A stretch of 64,000 nucleotides of DNA from an uncultured Peptococcaceae bacterium (GCA_910585405.1 CAJUDO010000009.1:27935-91934), one strand, 5' to 3'. Counted from the first letter of the stretch, positions 53,715-63,313 are shown. Numbers and translations are program-made. The notes: generated by a model from the letters alone, not told the origin.

Positions 53715-54131
53715 TTGCCTATGTGGAATCACTCAAAATCGTTACTTTTAACAGCGGTCTGGATTCGTGTGGCCTTGCTCGCATGGATTATAATTGCGGT
53801 TGCTTTGCCATTTTGGCAGCAGAGTCGGGCAGTACTGGTCTTGTTTTATTTTATTTTCCTTCCGGTGCTGCTGGCTTTGTGTGGATTGGACAGACTGCTG
53901 CAGAGACTTCGACGGGGGCAGGTGTTCTCCGCGGAAAATCTCGCTTCACTGCGCCTTGTGAGTTGGATGTGTTTTTTCGCTGCGGTATTTCTTTTGGTGG
54001 GGGCCTGCCTGTGGCCCGTTTTGATACTGGGGGCAGGAGGCGTAGGGTTTCTGGGCCTGTTTGTGCGGGTCGTGAAAAATCTATTGGCTGAGGCCATTGT
54101 GTTGAAAGATGAAAATGATCTTACAATTTAA
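53715..54131 (+). CDS. DUF2975 membrane protein
   Basis: The ~138-residue protein has four membrane helices in the DUF2975 pattern (WIRVALLAWIIIAVALPF, then LQRLRRGQVFSAENLASLR between helices 2 and 3, VFLLVGACLWPVLIL, and a C-terminal LLAEAIVLKDENDLTI). GGAGG is 7 nt from a TTG at 53715 and 13 nt from an ATG at 53721. This family is typically encoded beside a small XRE regulator, as here; function unknown. Confidence 0.82.
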   Translation: MPMWNHSKSLLLTAVWIRVALLAWIIIAVALPFWQQSRAVLVLFYFIFLPVLLALCGLDRLLQRLRRGQVFSAENLASLRLVSWMCFFAAVFLLVGACLWPVLILGAGGVGFLGLFVRVVKNLLAEAIVLKDENDLTI

Positions 54132-54253
54132 AAAAGATGAAGGCCTAGAAAGAAGAATGGCCGTCAAAACGAAAGCCAAAAACGCAGCAGCGAGAGACGG
54201 CGCGCAGGGTCGCTTGGAAGAAAAAATGCAGGAAAAAGGTGGAGAAAGGTGTG

Positions 54254-54478
54254 ATGGGTGTGCCCATTGTGGTCAATTTGGATGTGATGCTGGCAAAACG
54301 AAAAATGTCATCAGGGCAATTAGCAGAACGCATTGGCATTACACCGGCTAATTTGTCTATTTTGAAGAATAATAAAGCCAAAGCCATTCGCTTTTCGACA
54401 TTGGAGCAGATCTGCAAGGCGTTGGATTGTCAGCCGGCGGATTTGCTGGTTTATGAGGAGGAAGAGGAACATGATTAA
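54254..54478 (+). CDS. Small XRE/Cro-type transcriptional regulator (YozG-like)
   Basis: The ~74-residue protein is a single helix-turn-helix domain: VNLDVMLAKRKMSSGQLAERIGITPANLSILKNN, then FSTLEQICKALDCQPADLL and an acidic tail. It is the usual partner of DUF2975 proteins. The ATG at 54254 has a purine-rich AAAGG stretch upstream; other starts nearby are possible. Its end overlaps trmK by 8 nt. Confidence 0.85.
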   Translation: MGVPIVVNLDVMLAKRKMSSGQLAERIGITPANLSILKNNKAKAIRFSTLEQICKALDCQPADLLVYEEEEEHD

Positions 54479-55184
54479 ATTATCACAGCGTTTGCAGGCC
54501 ATAGCCCAGTTTGTTCCCCAGGGGGCGCAGGTGGCAGATATTGGCACTGATCATGGCTTTTTGCCCTGCTATCTGGTGCAGTGCGGGCAGGCAGACAGGG
54601 TGATTGCCTGCGATATCAATGAGCAGCCCTTGGCAGTGGCACAAAAAAATATTGCCGACAGCCAGGTAGGAGAGAAGGTGCTTACCCGCTTGGGCGACGG
54701 TCTGCAGGTGATTGCTCCCGGCGAGGTGAATGTGGTCACCATTGCCGGGATGGGCGGCGCGTTGATGGCGGAAATCTTAAATGATGCGCCTCAGGTGGTG
54801 GACCGGCTGCAGCGCATCATTTTGCAGCCCAATATAGGCGCGGAGACGGTGCGCATCTGGGCGGAAAAAAATCGCTGGCATATCGCAGCAGAGGATTTGG
54901 TGCGGGAAAATGAACGGTTTTCTGTCATTCTGGTATTAGAGCCGGGACGCAGTTTGCAGCCCATGTCGGCGGTAGAACTCTATTTGGGGCCCAAGCTGTT
55001 GGCCGACCAGCATCCGCTGTTGGGCCTGTATATCAATGAGGAATGGGAGAAAGCGCAGCACATATTGGCTCAGCTGGCGCAGAGTGACAGCGAGGAGAGC
55101 CGTCAAAAGGAAAAATTGTTAAAACGAAAATGGGAAGATATCAATGGGGTGATTACATGTCGATTAGGTGTCAGTCTTTCATAA
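54471..55184 (+). CDS. trmK: tRNA (adenine(22)-N1)-methyltransferase
   Basis: The ~237-residue SAM-dependent enzyme methylates A22 in some tRNAs. It has the motif-I loop VADIGTDHGFLPCYLV, acidic ACDINEQPLAVA, VVTIAGMGGALMAEIL and LQPN at the catalytic position. GAGGAAGAGGAA precedes the ATG at 54471. It overlaps the next gene by 28 nt, the conserved trmK-nif3 pair of Bacillota. Confidence 0.93.
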   Translation: MIKLSQRLQAIAQFVPQGAQVADIGTDHGFLPCYLVQCGQADRVIACDINEQPLAVAQKNIADSQVGEKVLTRLGDGLQVIAPGEVNVVTIAGMGGALMAEILNDAPQVVDRLQRIILQPNIGAETVRIWAEKNRWHIAAEDLVRENERFSVILVLEPGRSLQPMSAVELYLGPKLLADQHPLLGLYINEEWEKAQHILAQLAQSDSEESRQKEKLLKRKWEDINGVITCRLGVSLS

Positions 55185-56275
55185 AGGCAATGGAGCAGTG
55201 GGCGCCGCTATCTTACGCAGAGGAATGGGACAATCCTGGCTTGCAGGTCGGAGACCGGCAGAAAGAGATTCATAAAGTGCTGGTAGCGCTCACGCCAGAT
55301 GAAGCAGCGGCGGAGGAGGCAGTGCGTGTAGGTGCAGATATGCTCCTGACGCACCATCCGCTAATTTTTAAGCCGGTAAAGCAGATTTCCAGTGACAATG
55401 CGCTGGGCCGTACGCTGTTAAAGCTAATTCGCAACGACATCAATTTCTATTGCGCCCATACCAATCTGGACATTGCCGCCGGCGGGGTAAACGATGTGCT
55501 GGCAGCGGCGCTGGGATTGCAGCAGGTAGCGCCTTTGGCGGATATTGCGCGGGAAATTTGCTACAAAGTGGTTGTGTATGTACCGGCAGGTTACGAGGAA
55601 TCTGTGCGGCAGGTTATGTGTCAGGCAGGCGCAGGCTTTGTGGGAAATTACAGCAACTGCACCTTTCAGGTGAGAGGCATGGGCACGTTTTTGCCGACAG
55701 AAGGCTGCAAGCCCTTTTTAGGAGAGCTGGGCCGCATGGAATATGCCGATGAATACCGTCTGGAAACCATTGTGCCGCAAAAAGCTCTGACGGCAGTGAT
55801 TCAGGCGATGGAAAAGGTTCATCCCTATGAGGAAGTCGCTTATGATGTGTTCCGTCTGGAAAACGGCGGAGCAAAACGGGGTATCGGTCGTGTGGGTCGC
55901 TTGGCACAGCCCATGTCCTTTGCGGAATTTTTGACCTTTACAGGAAAACAGCTGCAGTGTCCCCATCTGGCATATCAGGGTGCGCTGGAGAAGCAAATCC
56001 AAACTGTGGCGCTTTGTGGCGGTAGCGGCGTTTCCTACCTGCGTGCTGCCCAAAAAGCAGGGGCTGACGTCTATGTGACCGGCGATGTGAAATACCATGA
56101 TGCACAGGCTGCCAGCGAGCTGGGCTTATGCGTGGTGGATGCCGGTCATTTCGGTACCGAACGGCTCATTGTGCAGACTCTGGCGGAATTTGCCGAAAAA
56201 CAGGGCGTAGAAGCGGTTATCTTTGAGGAAGAAGATTACATCCAACACTGGCACAACGATATTGCTGCGCTCTGA
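55157..56275 (+). CDS. Nif3-like dinuclear metal centre protein (YqfO type)
   Basis: The ~372-residue protein has a Nif3/NGG1p-type fold with metal ligands in DMLLTHHPLIF, YCAHTNLDIA and DAGHFGTE, and the inserted PII-like CutA domain (about 130-235) typical of YqfO. Hydrolase or metal-chaperone activity has been proposed for this family. The start at 55157 lies inside trmK, so translation is coupled. Confidence 0.9.
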   Translation: MSIRCQSFIKAMEQWAPLSYAEEWDNPGLQVGDRQKEIHKVLVALTPDEAAAEEAVRVGADMLLTHHPLIFKPVKQISSDNALGRTLLKLIRNDINFYCAHTNLDIAAGGVNDVLAAALGLQQVAPLADIAREICYKVVVYVPAGYEESVRQVMCQAGAGFVGNYSNCTFQVRGMGTFLPTEGCKPFLGELGRMEYADEYRLETIVPQKALTAVIQAMEKVHPYEEVAYDVFRLENGGAKRGIGRVGRLAQPMSFAEFLTFTGKQLQCPHLAYQGALEKQIQTVALCGGSGVSYLRAAQKAGADVYVTGDVKYHDAQAASELGLCVVDAGHFGTERLIVQTLAEFAEKQGVEAVIFEEEDYIQHWHNDIAAL

Positions 56276-56340
56276 CAGCAGTGAACAGTGTGCCATCTTG
56301 GAAGATGAACAGATAAAAAACAGAAAGGTACGGGAGACAG

Positions 56341-57303
56341 ATGAATAGAAAAAACATAAGTAAATTGCTCAGCGCGCTATTGCTGGTGATGCTGGTGCTG
56401 ACCGGCTGCAGCGGAACGGAGAAAGCAGAGGCAGAGGCCTTGCAGGTGGGACTGCTGCGCATTGACGACAGCTTTCCCTTTTATGTAGCCCAGAAAGAAG
56501 GGCTTTTCGAAAAACACAACGTACAGGTGAATTTGCAGAATTTCAGCAGCGGCCGTGATCAGGCTACTGCGCTGCAGGGCGGTCAGCTGGATGTGCTGAT
56601 GACCGACCCGGTGGTAGCTGCGCTGTCCATCAAGGGCGGCTCCGATGTGCGCATTGTGGCTACAGCCTTGGGTGCAACCCAGGAAGAAGGGCGGTTTTTG
56701 ATTGTGTCCGCGCCAAACAGCGGTATTACCTCTCCCGAGCAGCTGGAAGGACATACCTTGGCCATTTCCAACAACACGATGATGGATTATCTGGTAGAGC
56801 AATATGAAACCGCATTCCATCTGCAAAAAGATAAAATTACCACGGTGAATATGCCCGATTTGATGCTGCGCACCACAACATTATTGGAAGGCAAAGAAAT
56901 TGATGCGGCAATTCTGCCCGATCCGCTGGCTGCTTATGCCGTGGCGGAAGGCGCCAATGTGGTCATTGATGATACCCAGCTGGAGGAAAATTTTTCCCAG
57001 TCCACAGTTGCCGTGACCAAAGAAGCCATTGAGACCAAAAGGGAGCAGATCAGCGCCATGCTGGATGCCTACAATGAAGCCATTGTCTTGATTAATCAGA
57101 ATCCGGAAAAATACCAGGCATACGCGTTGGAATGCGCCAACGTACCCGAATCCCTGGCTGACAGCTATCCGACGCCAACCTTTACGGCACGGACTGTGCC
57201 CAGTGCAGAGGATATCGCCCGGGTCAATGTCTGGCTGGTAGAGCGCGGATTATTGGAGCAGGCTTATGCATATGAAGAAATGGTAGATGACAGCTTTATT
57301 TAG
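56341..57303 (+). CDS. ABC transporter substrate-binding lipoprotein (NitT/TauT type)
   Basis: The 320-residue protein has a lipoprotein signal (LLVMLVLTGCSG) and the SsuA/TauA/ThiY-like periplasmic fold: VGLLRIDDSFPFYVAQKEGLFEK, QATALQGGQLDVLMTDPVVA and EIDAAILPDPLAAYA. Candidate ligands are nitrate, sulfonates, taurine or pyrimidines. No TPP riboswitch or sulfonatase gene is nearby to decide. It starts a three-gene importer operon. Confidence 0.9.
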   Translation: MNRKNISKLLSALLLVMLVLTGCSGTEKAEAEALQVGLLRIDDSFPFYVAQKEGLFEKHNVQVNLQNFSSGRDQATALQGGQLDVLMTDPVVAALSIKGGSDVRIVATALGATQEEGRFLIVSAPNSGITSPEQLEGHTLAISNNTMMDYLVEQYETAFHLQKDKITTVNMPDLMLRTTTLLEGKEIDAAILPDPLAAYAVAEGANVVIDDTQLEENFSQSTVAVTKEAIETKREQISAMLDAYNEAIVLINQNPEKYQAYALECANVPESLADSYPTPTFTARTVPSAEDIARVNVWLVERGLLEQAYAYEEMVDDSFI

Positions 57304-57329
57304 AAATCAAGAAGAATGAAGGGAAAAAG

Positions 57330-58088
57330 ATGTTAGAGGCGGAGAATGTGGTATTACGTTATGCACGGCCGGATGGCGGGCAGCAGATTGTGTTGGATCA
57401 TGTCAATCTGACAATAGAACAGGGAGAACGCTGGGCGGTGATTGGGCCGTCGGGCTGCGGGAAAAGTTCCCTTTTGCATTTGCTGGCCGGTTTGGCACAG
57501 CCAAATTCCGGCGAGGTGGTGTATCAGGGACAGCAGTTGAAAAAGCCCCACCCGGAGATCAGCGTGATTTTACAGGAGTATGGTTTGTTCCCCTGGAAGA
57601 CTGTGGCGCAGAATGTGGCTTTGCCGTTGCTGCTGCAAAAACGCCAGAAAAAGGAAATCAAAGAGCGGACAAATGATTTGTTGCAGATGCTGCAGCTCGG
57701 GGAACACGCAAAAAAATATCCTGCACAGCTATCCGGTGGGCAGCGCCAGCGGATAGCCATTGCCCGGGCGCTCATTGCCCAGCCAAAGGTCCTGCTGATG
57801 GACGAGCCTTTTTCCGCGTTGGACGCTTTGACCCGCGAGAATTTGCAGAATACCGTATTGGACCTGTGTGAACAGCAGCAGTTGACACTGGTCATTGTAA
57901 CCCACAGCATCGAAGAAGCAATTTTTCTGGGACAGAAGATTGCCGTATTCTCCGACCACAGCGGAACGCTGCGGCATATCGGAGAGAATAGGCACAGCGG
58001 GCAGGCAAACTATCGCGGCACCGCAGAGTTTTATGAGCATTGCAATCTGCTGCGCAGCTGGATTGGAGGACAAGTTCATGAAAACTAA
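57330..58088 (+). CDS. ABC transporter ATP-binding protein (NitT/TauT type)
   Basis: The 252-residue ATPase has Walker A GPSGCGKSS, Q-loop LQEYGLFPWKT (the FPWK form is typical of TauB/SsuB), signature LSGGQRQRIAIARAL, Walker B VLLMDEPFSALD and the H-loop in VTHSIEEA. A GAAGGGA site precedes the ATG. Its end overlaps the permease gene by 11 nt. Confidence 0.93.
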   Translation: MLEAENVVLRYARPDGGQQIVLDHVNLTIEQGERWAVIGPSGCGKSSLLHLLAGLAQPNSGEVVYQGQQLKKPHPEISVILQEYGLFPWKTVAQNVALPLLLQKRQKKEIKERTNDLLQMLQLGEHAKKYPAQLSGGQRQRIAIARALIAQPKVLLMDEPFSALDALTRENLQNTVLDLCEQQQLTLVIVTHSIEEAIFLGQKIAVFSDHSGTLRHIGENRHSGQANYRGTAEFYEHCNLLRSWIGGQVHEN

Positions 58089-58815
58089 ACTTTTCAATGG
58101 CCTCTTGGGTTTTGCTCTGGTTCTGCTGCTCTGGCAGTTGGGCAGTATGGCCCTGCAAAAGTCCTTTTTGCCTACGCCATGGGTTTCTTTTACGGCCTTT
58201 TTGCAGTGCTTCTTTCATGAAGAGATGGGCCGCCATTTTTGTATCAGTGCCTTTCGCATCTTGAGCAGTATTCTGTTGGCGACGGCGCTGGCAGTGCCCT
58301 TGGGGCTGGCTATGGGGCGGATTCCCTGGTTGGGACGATTGTTGAATCCCGTTGTGTATTTGCTCTATCCTTTGCCCAAGGTAGTATTTTTGCCCATCAT
58401 CGTCGTGCTGATGGGACTGGGAAACTGGCCCAAAATTTTTCTCATTGCGCTGGTGGTGTTTTTTCAGATTATCGTGGTCACCCGCGACGCTGCCAGCAGT
58501 ATTCCCAAAGCCAGCTTGCAGTCCATGCGCTCGCTGAATGCCACGCCATGGCAAACCTTTTCTCATCTCATCTTTCCCAGCTGTCTGCCGCAGATTCTCA
58601 CTTCGCTGCGCATCACGCTGGGGACAGCCATTGCCATCCTGTTCTTTGCCGAAACCTTCGCTTCCTTTGACGGGTTGGGATATTTTATTTTGGACAGTAT
58701 GGAGAGACGGGAGTATCCCGCGATGTATGCTGGTATTATCGGATTGGCCTTGCTGGGACTTTTACTGTATGGTCTGGTGGATTTGCTGGAGCAAAAATTG
58801 TGTAAATGGAAATAA
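58078..58815 (+). CDS. ABC transporter permease (NitT/TauT type)
   Basis: The 245-residue protein has about six membrane helices and the EAA-like coupling loop in MRSLNATPWQTFSHLIFPSCLPQIL. The start at 58078 has GGAGG upstream inside the ATPase gene. With the two genes before it, this makes a complete type I importer. The operon ends at a strong terminator. Confidence 0.92.
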   Translation: MKTKLFNGLLGFALVLLLWQLGSMALQKSFLPTPWVSFTAFLQCFFHEEMGRHFCISAFRILSSILLATALAVPLGLAMGRIPWLGRLLNPVVYLLYPLPKVVFLPIIVVLMGLGNWPKIFLIALVVFFQIIVVTRDAASSIPKASLQSMRSLNATPWQTFSHLIFPSCLPQILTSLRITLGTAIAILFFAETFASFDGLGYFILDSMERREYPAMYAGIIGLALLGLLLYGLVDLLEQKLCKWK

Positions 58816-58835
58816 AAAATGTGGTAGAAAATGAG

Positions 58836-58887
58836 AACAGCCGTAAAGAAAATAGACTATTCACTCTATTTTCTTTACGGCTGTTTA
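58836..58887. terminator. Bidirectional terminator between the ABC operon and menA
   Basis: A perfect 21-bp stem (58836-58856 / 58865-58885) with an 8-nt loop and T residues at its end, between convergent units. Confidence 0.82.
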
Positions 58888-58928
58888 TCGTGTGTGCCCA
58901 ATTCTGTTTGAGCAGAAAAATGGAGCTC

Positions 58929-59831
58929 TCAAAAAAAGGTTTCCAGCAATAAGCCCAACGCCAAACCCAAACCGAACAGGGTATTGGTCTTGGAAACCAA
59001 AATCATAGCCGGCATCATCTGCTTGGGCTGCTGTCCTTCAGGGCGAAACCTTTCTACTGCCTGACGGGCAGTGGGGATGCTGAAAAAGGTAGCCAGCAGC
59101 CAAATACTGTGGCCGCCTAAAACGATGAGTGCCAGCACCCAGAGATAGCAGAGGGCAAACATGACAGCCAAAAACTGCACCGAGCGCCGATGGCCCAGCA
59201 GGATGACCAGCGTGTGCCGTCCGTTGGCGGCATCTCCCACGCGGTCGCGGATATTATTTCCGGTGAGAATCAGGCCGATCAGTACCGCCACAGGCAGAGA
59301 GATGGCCACAGTATGCCAGGTCAGGACGCCTGTCTGAATATAAAAGGCAATACAGATAACGCCGGTGCCTAAAAATCCGCCGGCAAAAATCTCGCCAAAG
59401 GGAGAGGCAGAAATAGGGAAGGGGCCTCCGGTGTACAAATACCCGATTAGCATGCAGAAGGCGCCGATCAGGAGCAAGTACCAGCTGCTGCTGGCGCAGA
59501 TATAGATACCCAATAGCGCTGCAAAGGCGTAGAAGCCCAGAGCCAGATTCAGCACAAAGCGGGGCGATGCGCCGTCGTGGACAATGGTGCCCCCGATGCC
59601 CACTGAGTCCTTGGTGTCCAGTCCCCGCACGTAGTCGTAATATTCATTAAACAAATTTGTGGCTACCTGGATGGAGCAACTGGCGGCGAGCATTGCCAGA
59701 AATAAGCCCAAATGCAGCGTGTGAATACAGGAAAAAGCGTACATACTTCCCACCAACACCGGAATTAGGGACGCAGTGAGGGTATGGGGCCGCAGCAGCC
59801 GCCACCAAAAATCAAAATCTTTCTTAGCCAT
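58929..59831 (-). CDS. menA: 1,4-dihydroxy-2-naphthoate prenyltransferase-like (UbiA family)
   Basis: The 300-residue polytopic enzyme has the UbiA aspartate motifs NLFNEYYDYVRGLDT (about 59-73) and NNIRDRVGDAANGRHT (about 190-205), and RPHTLTASLIPVLVG at the N-terminus typical of MenA. It prenylates 1,4-dihydroxy-2-naphthoate to demethylmenaquinone, so the cell probably makes menaquinone. Other men genes are not in the window. It follows the HD gene by 38 nt on the same strand. Confidence 0.9.
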   Translation of the reverse strand: MAKKDFDFWWRLLRPHTLTASLIPVLVGSMYAFSCIHTLHLGLFLAMLAASCSIQVATNLFNEYYDYVRGLDTKDSVGIGGTIVHDGASPRFVLNLALGFYAFAALLGIYICASSSWYLLLIGAFCMLIGYLYTGGPFPISASPFGEIFAGGFLGTGVICIAFYIQTGVLTWHTVAISLPVAVLIGLILTGNNIRDRVGDAANGRHTLVILLGHRRSVQFLAVMFALCYLWVLALIVLGGHSIWLLATFFSIPTARQAVERFRPEGQQPKQMMPAMILVSKTNTLFGLGLALGLLLETFF

Positions 59832-59869
59832 AAAAAGATCGTCCTTTCTAAAAATTGTGCTGGATACAG

Positions 59870-61072
59870 TTATTCAGCCGACGGCAGCGCCGTGTAGTGC
59901 ACGCCTGCCTGTGCACAGAACTCCGCAAACGAGGAAGCGTCCTGTCCCTCGCCAAATACCTGCCTCAAAAGCTGCAACAATGGCGTGTGTATTCCATATA
60001 TGCTGCGCAGCGCCGTGAAAAACTGGTAGGTGTTCTCCCCATCCAGTGCAGCAAACAACTCCAGGCTGTGGAATAGAAGGGTGCCTTCCCGCAATTCAAG
60101 CTGCACCTTGGCGGACAATGGATACACCTGATCTGCCAGATCCTGTTCAACTGCTGCCAGGAACAAATCATACCATTTATCTTCCAGCGTTTCGGCCTCC
60201 TGGCGGGTCAGCGCAATATCATTCTGCCGAAACCGGTAATTGACCGGCTGCCACTGGGGACTTCCCTTGGTGAGACAGTAGGCCTGCCCGAAGGTGTTAG
60301 CCTGATAGAGCTTATCATAGGTGGGACTGATTTTATAAATGACAAACACATCCTTATAGTGTGCCAGCAGCTCCTGATAAGCAGGAGCCGTTTCCTCATA
60401 CTGCTCCAGCTCCGCCAATGCGTCGAGGATGCCGTTGTAGTACCAGGCCTGCTTTTCCTTGGGTGCATGGAACCGCTGCCACAAAGCATCGCCCAATGCG
60501 GCATGATCGCGGGCGATACTGCGCAGATTGGACAGCTTATCGGCCAGCGCCAGCATTTGCTGCCGCTCATCGGCAGACTGCAGCGCAGCCAGAGCAGCAG
60601 TTTTGCGTGCCAGCCAGCTTTTCTCCTTGTCCTCGCTGTGATGGCTTACCAGAGCGGCGACGTCCTCGCCAAAAAGCGCGGCAATCTCCTGGGCAGTGGT
60701 GTCGGTGTCCTCAATGGTATCATGCAAAAGTCCGGCGATTTGCAAATCCGTATCGGCGTTCATATTGGAGAGAATCTGCAGCACCTCCAGCGGATGGAGG
60801 ATATAAGGCAGCGTGGTGCCCTTGCGCAGTCCTCCGGCGTGCCGTTTTACAGCAAAAATAATGGCTTCGTCGATGCGGGCGTTATTGCGCGCCACAAAAG
60901 GGCTGCGGGGGCAGCGCTGACATTGCGCCTGATTAGCTTCCGCCTGCGCAGGAATTTCCCCGCAGGCAAAGTCGTTGTGTTCGATGCCCTGCACAATGGC
61001 GTCACAGATAGGCTGGGTGATGTCCGTTTCGCTGACCGGACAGAAAAATGTAATCTCGTCAGATGGGTTCAT
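59870..61072 (-). CDS. HD-domain phosphohydrolase with cysteine-rich N-terminus (SpoT-hydrolase-like)
   Basis: The ~400-residue protein has an HD domain at about 75-215: a first histidine in LPYILHPLEV, HD in LLHDTIEDTDT and the distant aspartate in LALADKLSNLR. This is the layout of the ppGpp-hydrolase half of RelA/SpoT; no synthetase domain follows. The C-terminal ~190 residues are unfamiliar. Before the HD domain are five cysteines in about 55 residues, ending in CQRCPRSPF, which could bind metal. AAAGGAG precedes the ATG complementary to 61070-61072. Confidence 0.82.
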   Translation of the reverse strand: MNPSDEITFFCPVSETDITQPICDAIVQGIEHNDFACGEIPAQAEANQAQCQRCPRSPFVARNNARIDEAIIFAVKRHAGGLRKGTTLPYILHPLEVLQILSNMNADTDLQIAGLLHDTIEDTDTTAQEIAALFGEDVAALVSHHSEDKEKSWLARKTAALAALQSADERQQMLALADKLSNLRSIARDHAALGDALWQRFHAPKEKQAWYYNGILDALAELEQYEETAPAYQELLAHYKDVFVIYKISPTYDKLYQANTFGQAYCLTKGSPQWQPVNYRFRQNDIALTRQEAETLEDKWYDLFLAAVEQDLADQVYPLSAKVQLELREGTLLFHSLELFAALDGENTYQFFTALRSIYGIHTPLLQLLRQVFGEGQDASSFAEFCAQAGVHYTALPSAE

Positions 61073-61218
61073 GGGAGAACTCCTTTCCCTCAAATCGTTG
61101 TGTATAGTTGCATTGTTTATTAGTATAGCATAAGTTGGCGCCGTTGGGTAGAAGGGTGAAAGGTCTTTCTATTTTATTGGTTTTCCACAAAATATACAAA
61201 ATTTTTTCCGAAAGGTAC

Positions 61219-61247
61219 TTGTATTCCAGACAAAATAGGCTTAAAAT
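61219..61247 (+). promoter_or_regulatory. Promoter of typA
   Basis: TTGTAT (61219-61224) and TAAAAT (61242-61247) are 17 bp apart, ~40 nt before the start, with TAGGAGG at the ribosome site. Confidence 0.7.
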
Positions 61248-61289
61248 ATTCTGTACGCTATTTTGGGAGAGAATATTTAGGAGGCTGCT

Positions 61290-63110
61290 ATGCAACAAGA
61301 TCATATTAGAAATATAGCAATTATTGCCCATGTCGACCACGGCAAAACTACATTGGTAGACAAGCTGCTGAGTCAGTCGGGGACCTTTCGCGAAAACGAA
61401 CAGGTTGCAGAACGTGTGATGGACTCCAATGATTTGGAGCGGGAAAAGGGCATTACAATTTTAGCCAAAAATACAGCCATTCATTATGGCGATTATAAAA
61501 TCAATATTGTAGATACCCCGGGACATGCCGACTTTGGCGGCGAAGTGGAGCGTATCATGAAAATGGTAGACGGTGTGCTGCTGGTGGTAGACGCCTTTGA
61601 GGGCTGTATGCCTCAGACCCGTTTTGTACTGAAAAAAGCGCTGGAGCAAAAGCTGGCGCCTATCGTGGTCATCAACAAAATGGACCGTGAATTTGCCCGT
61701 CCGTTGGAAGTGGTGGATGAAGTGCTGGATTTGTTCATTGATCTGGGCGCTGATGAAGATCAGCTGGAATTTCCGGTGATCTTTGCTTCCGGCATTGCCG
61801 GCATTGCCACCAATGACCTGGAAGTGGAAGCGGTGGATTTGAAGCCGCTGTTTGAAGATATTATCAAATATATTCCTGCGCCGAAAGGGGACAGCAACGG
61901 TCCGCTGCAGGCACAGATTACCCTGATGGACTACAACGATTTCTTAGGCCGTATTGCTGTCTGCACAGTAAACAGAGGTACCATCAAGGCTGGACAGACT
62001 GTGGCCATGCAGACCCGCGAGGGCAAAATCAAACAGGCACGTATCAGCAAATTATTTGGCTTCCAGGGATTGAAACGTTTTGAAATCGAATCCGCCTCTG
62101 TGGGGGAAATCGTGGCAGTGGCAGGCTTGGGTGAAATCAACGTAGGTGAGACCATCTGCGATCCGGCAAATGTAGAGCCTATGGAATTCTTGAAAATTGA
62201 AGAGCCCACGCTGGAAATGAGCTTCATGGTGAACAATTCGCCCTTTGCGGGAAAAGACGGCGATCCGGTGACCTCCCGCAAGCTGGCTGACCGTTTATTC
62301 AAGGAAATGGAGACAGATATTGCCCTGAAGGTAAGCGCGACGGAAAATGCCGATACCTTCAAGGTGGCAGGCCGCGGCGAGCTGCACCTGTCCATTCTCA
62401 TTGAGACCATGCGCCGCGAAGGCATGGAATTTCAGGTGTCCAAGCCTCAGGTAGTCATCAAGGAGATAGAAGGGAAAAAATGCGAGCCGTATGAATATCT
62501 GACCGTGGATGTGCCAGAGGAATACATGGGACCGGTGATGGAAAAGCTGGGCGCCCGCAAGGGTGAAATGACCAATATGCAGAATTTCAACGGCCAGAGC
62601 CGTCTGGAATATATCATTCCTGCCCGGGGACTGGTGGGGTTCCGCACAGAATTTTTGACAGATACCCGTGGATATGGCATTATGAACAGCGTATTTGACA
62701 GCTATCGGCCCTATTCGGGCAATATCGTAGGACGGCGCACCGGTGCGCTGCTGGCATTTGAAACCGGTACCACGACAGCCTATGGTCTGTTCCCAGCAGA
62801 AGAACGGGGAACCTTGTTCTTAGGCGCCGGCGTGGACGTATATGAAGGCATGATTATCGGCGAAGGCAATCGGGAGCAGGATATTGCAGTCAATGTATGC
62901 AAAGGGAAAAACCTGACCAACGTACGTGCTGCCGCCAAGGATGACACCGTGCGTCTGAAAACACCGCGGGAGATGTCCCTGGAAGAATGCATTGCCTTCT
63001 TGAATGACGACGAATATCTGGAAGTGACACCGCATCATCTGCGGCTGCGCAAACGGTTCCTGAAAGCAAAGGATCGCGTACAGTATGCGAAGACACAACA
63101 GCAGGGCTAA
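61290..63110 (+). CDS. typA: Translational GTPase TypA/BipA
   Basis: The 606-residue GTPase acts on the ribosome in 50S assembly and stress adaptation. It has G1 AHVDHGKTT, the switch I element ERVMDSNDLEREKGITI, G3 DTPGHADFGGEVE, G4 NKMDREFARP, then EF-G-like domains II, III and V and the TypA-specific C-terminal domain (GRRTGALLAFETGTTTAYGLF, KTPREMSLEECIAFLNDDE). Length is normal for the family. Confidence 0.97.
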   Translation: MQQDHIRNIAIIAHVDHGKTTLVDKLLSQSGTFRENEQVAERVMDSNDLEREKGITILAKNTAIHYGDYKINIVDTPGHADFGGEVERIMKMVDGVLLVVDAFEGCMPQTRFVLKKALEQKLAPIVVINKMDREFARPLEVVDEVLDLFIDLGADEDQLEFPVIFASGIAGIATNDLEVEAVDLKPLFEDIIKYIPAPKGDSNGPLQAQITLMDYNDFLGRIAVCTVNRGTIKAGQTVAMQTREGKIKQARISKLFGFQGLKRFEIESASVGEIVAVAGLGEINVGETICDPANVEPMEFLKIEEPTLEMSFMVNNSPFAGKDGDPVTSRKLADRLFKEMETDIALKVSATENADTFKVAGRGELHLSILIETMRREGMEFQVSKPQVVIKEIEGKKCEPYEYLTVDVPEEYMGPVMEKLGARKGEMTNMQNFNGQSRLEYIIPARGLVGFRTEFLTDTRGYGIMNSVFDSYRPYSGNIVGRRTGALLAFETGTTTAYGLFPAEERGTLFLGAGVDVYEGMIIGEGNREQDIAVNVCKGKNLTNVRAAAKDDTVRLKTPREMSLEECIAFLNDDEYLEVTPHHLRLRKRFLKAKDRVQYAKTQQQG

Positions 63111-63196
63111 AACATCAATAGAAGTAAACCGTATCGTAAAAACGGAAATTTGATAGAATAGAATTTGGTATAGAAAAAAGAAGAAAATTATTCGTC

Positions 63197-63227
63197 AAGC
63201 GCTCAATGAAAAATTGGCGCTTTTTCT
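63197..63227 (+). terminator. Terminator of typA
   Basis: AAGCGC (63197-63202) pairs with GCGCTT (63217-63222), the stem extended by CAAT/ATTG after one bulge, followed by a T-run. Confidence 0.75.
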
Positions 63228-63313
63228 TATGCTGTGAAAGCAGACGATAGCGTAGGCAAAACAGGAAGTGCACCTCTAGTTTCAGAGAAAAGGTTGCAAA
63301 TCGGAAAGCAAAA

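Noticed and set aside
54109..54351. Cysteine-rich small protein (CDGCAHCGQFGC) between the DUF2975 and XRE genes
   Set aside because: It overlaps both real genes in another frame; the cysteines come from the out-of-frame reading of the XRE start region.
56276..56340. TPP or other riboswitch before the NitT/TauT-type importer
   Set aside because: The gap is too short and shows none of the conserved riboswitch blocks.
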